Below, one piece after another: positions 62,134 to 64,000 of a DNA stretch of 64,000 nucleotides (position 1 is the first letter of the stretch; the number at the start of each line of letters is the position of its first letter). The DNA is taken from contig NZ_CP023689.1 in the NCBI RefSeq assembly GCF_008704715.1, positions 4,030,001 to 4,094,000 of the forward strand, read 5' to 3'. This DNA comes from Streptomyces chartreusis. Lineage in GTDB: Bacteria > Actinomycetota > Actinomycetes > Streptomycetales > Streptomycetaceae. A program made the translations under genes and the position numbers. Under the pieces are notes generated by a model. It did no database searches and had not been told where the DNA came from. It saw only the letters and a program-made list of their open reading frames with translations.

Positions 62134-63449
62134 CAGCGGAGGAACCCTTCGTAATTGCGCTGCTGGAGCTGGCTCTCGATCTGCTTCACCGTTTCAAGAC
62201 CGACACCCACGATGATCAGGATGCTGGTACCACCGAACGGGAAGTTCTGGTTTGCCCCGAAACCAGCCAACGCCATCGTCGGCACGAGAGCGATCAGACC
62301 CAAGTACAGCGAGCCCGGCCAGGTGATCCGGTTGAGCACGTAGGAGAGGTACTCAGCGGTCGGTCGGCCAGCCCGGATGCCCGGGATGAAGCCACCATAC
62401 TTCTTCATGTTGTCCGCGACTTCCTCGGGGTTGAACGAGATAGCCACGTAGAAGAACGCGAAGAAGACAATCAGGAAGAAATAGAGGGCGACGTGCACGG
62501 GTGCCCCCGTGTCCGCCAGGTTCTTTGTGACCCAGGTCGCCCAGCCGGACTCCTGGTTGTTGGAGAACTGCACGATCAGCGCCGGAATATAGAGCAGCGA
62601 CGACGCGAAGATGACGGGAATCACGCCCGCCTGGTTCACCTTGAGCGGGATGTACGTCGAAGTACCGCCGTAGGAACGGCGGCCGATCATGCGCTTCGCG
62701 TACTGCACCGGAATACGGCGCTGGGCCTGCTCCACGAAGACGACCAGTCCGACCATGACCAGGCCCACCGCGATGACGGTGCCGAACTCGATCCAGCCGC
62801 CGGCCAGGTCACCCTGCTGCTTGATGGCCCACAGGGCGGACGGGAAGGTCGCGGCGATCGAGATGAACATCAGGATCGACATGCCGTTGCCGATGCCGCG
62901 GTCGGTGATGAGCTCACCGAGCCACATGACGACGGCCGTACCGGCGGTCATGGTGATGACCATGGTGATGGTCGTGAAGATCGACTGGTCAGGAACGATC
63001 TGGCTGGACACCTGGCAACCCTGGAAGAGCGCGCCGCTGCGGGCGGTGGCCACCAGGCCGGTGCCCTGCAGAATGGCGAGCGCCACGGTCAGGTAGCGGG
63101 TGTACTGCGTGATCTTGGCCGTCCCCGCCTGGCCCTCCTTCTTGAGGGCTTCCAGGCGCGGGATCACGACGGTCAGCAGCTGAAGGATGATGCTCGCCGT
63201 GATGTACGGCATGATGCCGAGCGCGAAGATCGTGATCTGAAGCAGCGCGCCGCCGCTGAACATGTTGACCAGACCGAACAGGCCCGTGTTGGTGCTGGCC
63301 TGGTCGATGCAGACCTGGACGGCCGAGTAGTCGACGCCTGGAATCGGAATGTGGGTACCGATCCGATACACCACGATGATGGCGAGCGTGAAGAGCAGCT
63401 TCTTGCGCAGGTCGGGCGTCTTGAACGCCCGGGCGAACGCGGTGAGCAC
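62133..63449 (-). CDS. secY: Protein translocase subunit SecY
   Basis: 438 aa with ten transmembrane segments. SecY signatures: PIPGVDYSAVQ (TM1 region), ALGIMPYITASIILQLL (TM2) and YISFNPEEVADNMKKYGGFIPG-type region (here AISFNPEEVADNMKKYGGF) near TM8–9. It forms the membrane pore for secreted and inner-membrane proteins. Its own promoter lies at 63506–63534, and a strong hairpin separates it from rplO. Confidence 0.98.
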   Translation of the reverse strand: MLTAFARAFKTPDLRKKLLFTLAIIVVYRIGTHIPIPGVDYSAVQVCIDQASTNTGLFGLVNMFSGGALLQITIFALGIMPYITASIILQLLTVVIPRLEALKKEGQAGTAKITQYTRYLTVALAILQGTGLVATARSGALFQGCQVSSQIVPDQSIFTTITMVITMTAGTAVVMWLGELITDRGIGNGMSILMFISIAATFPSALWAIKQQGDLAGGWIEFGTVIAVGLVMVGLVVFVEQAQRRIPVQYAKRMIGRRSYGGTSTYIPLKVNQAGVIPVIFASSLLYIPALIVQFSNNQESGWATWVTKNLADTGAPVHVALYFFLIVFFAFFYVAISFNPEEVADNMKKYGGFIPGIRAGRPTAEYLSYVLNRITWPGSLYLGLIALVPTMALAGFGANQNFPFGGTSILIIVGVGLETVKQIESQLQQRNYEGFLR

Positions 63450-63505
63450 GGTGCCTCCTGCGACCCCCGCGCATCTGCGTCAAGGGTGACGGTCTTGAGG
63501 TTCGA

Positions 63506-63534
63506 CTAATAGGAACGACTTAGCTAACGGTCAA
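63506..63534 (-). promoter_or_regulatory. secY promoter
   Basis: TTGACC (63534–63529), a 17-bp spacer and TATTAG (63511–63506) match the vegetative consensus well. Transcription should start near 63500, about 50 nt before the secY ATG. Confidence 0.75.
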
Positions 63535-63625
63535 CTGCCGCTCAGAGTGCCTCACGAACAGCACTCAGTAAAAGTGGACAGTGCAGGCCACCTTACCGGC
63601 GAGACCGCCCCCCTTGGAACGACCA

Positions 63626-63659
63626 ACCGGGGATACCCCATTTGTGGGGTATCCCCGGT
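63626..63659 (-). terminator. 15-bp hairpin between rplO and secY
   Basis: ACCGGGGATACCCCA (63626–63640) pairs perfectly with TGGGGTATCCCCGGT (63645–63659) across loop TTTG. There is no T tract. It could terminate the spc operon after rplO or reduce read-through into secY. Confidence 0.8.
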
Positions 63660-63694
63660 CGGGATCGCTCAAGTCATCGAGACGCCTGATGTGT

Positions 63695-64000
63695 TCAGAC
63701 GAGCTCGGTGACGGTACCGCCGGCGGCGGTGATCTTCTCCTTGGCGGAGCCGGAGACGGCGTCGACCGTCACCTGCAGCGCCACGGAGATCTCGCCCTGG
63801 CCGAGGACCTTGACGAGGCTGTTCTTGCGAACGGCACCCTTGGCGACCAGGCCCTCGACGGTGACCTCGCCACCCTCGGGGTACAGCGACGCCAGCTTGT
63901 CGAGGTTCACGACCTGGAACTCGGTCTTGAACGGGTTCTTGAAGCCCTTCAGCTTCGGAAGACGCATGTGGAGGGGCATCTGGCCACCCTCGAAGCGCTC
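63695..64000 (-). CDS. rplO: 50S ribosomal protein L15, C-terminal part
   Basis: The frame enters from the right edge; the last 101 residues are in the window. GGQMPLHMRLPKLKGF at the edge is the conserved L15 signature, followed by the KFxxVNLD-type segment (here EFQVVNLDKLASL). The protein continues beyond 64000. Confidence 0.95.
   Translation of the reverse strand, partial: ERFEGGQMPLHMRLPKLKGFKNPFKTEFQVVNLDKLASLYPEGGEVTVEGLVAKGAVRKNSLVKVLGQGEISVALQVTVDAVSGSAKEKITAAGGTVTELV

Overview
This is a stretch of a Streptomyces chromosome. It is about 70% G+C with strong third-position GC bias. It carries the sporulation pair whiD/bldM, a WhiB-like protein, an ECF42/DGPF pair, a GroEL1 with a His-rich tail, and the gene order guaB–shbA–bldM–whiD … groESL … alr–tsa genes … glmS … glmM–rpsI–rplM … truA–rplQ–rpoA–rpsK–rpsM–rpmJ–infA–map–adk–secY–rplO, which is the conserved streptomycete core. 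No tRNA, rRNA, CRISPR array, IS element, prophage or plasmid function was seen. The window opens inside a serine hydrolase gene and closes inside rplO.

Layout. 0–6.5 kb: glycerol-3-phosphate dehydrogenase, a nucleotide-sugar-dehydrogenase-like protein that lacks its catalytic residues, and two IMP-dehydrogenase family genes. 6.7–8.9 kb: developmental and sigma regulators (shbA, bldM, whiD); a perfect sigma-BldN-type promoter lies in front of bldM. 9–12.4 kb: LysR regulator, MOSC protein, short-chain dehydrogenase, and an ABM/SnoaL fusion. 12.4–16.6 kb: groES-groEL under two CIRCE operators, then two coupled polysaccharide deacetylase lipoproteins. 16.9–21 kb: methyltransferase, ECF42 sigma factor with its DGPF partner, and an LCP protein. 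21–25 kb: a LacI regulator divergent from a family 3 glycosidase.

25–34.8 kb: tsaB-rimI-tsaD (t6A synthesis) as a tightly overlapping set, tsaE, alr, an L,D-transpeptidase, acpS and the NAD(P)HX repair gene. Embedded here is a small 63-aa gene behind an iron-box palindrome, and a transpeptidase-like protein without an active site. 35–45.7 kb: an FAD monooxygenase with a TTA (bldA) codon, glmS, an ABC exporter, coaA, a DUF389 membrane protein, and glmM followed by rpsI/rplM. glmS and glmM together supply glucosamine-1-phosphate for cell-wall precursors.

45.8–56 kb is the accessory part, lying between rplM and truA. It holds a GT87-type glycosyltransferase, an anchored protein, and a five-gene minus-strand operon that looks like a poly-gamma-glutamate (capsule) system: capA, a two-HAMP membrane protein, capB, capC and an NlpC/P60 hydrolase. 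A divergent lipoprotein with possible metal-binding histidines sits next to it. This operon is the best candidate for an under-described system. The window then returns to the housekeeping alpha/spc operon genes, with a clear promoter and a strong hairpin in front of secY.
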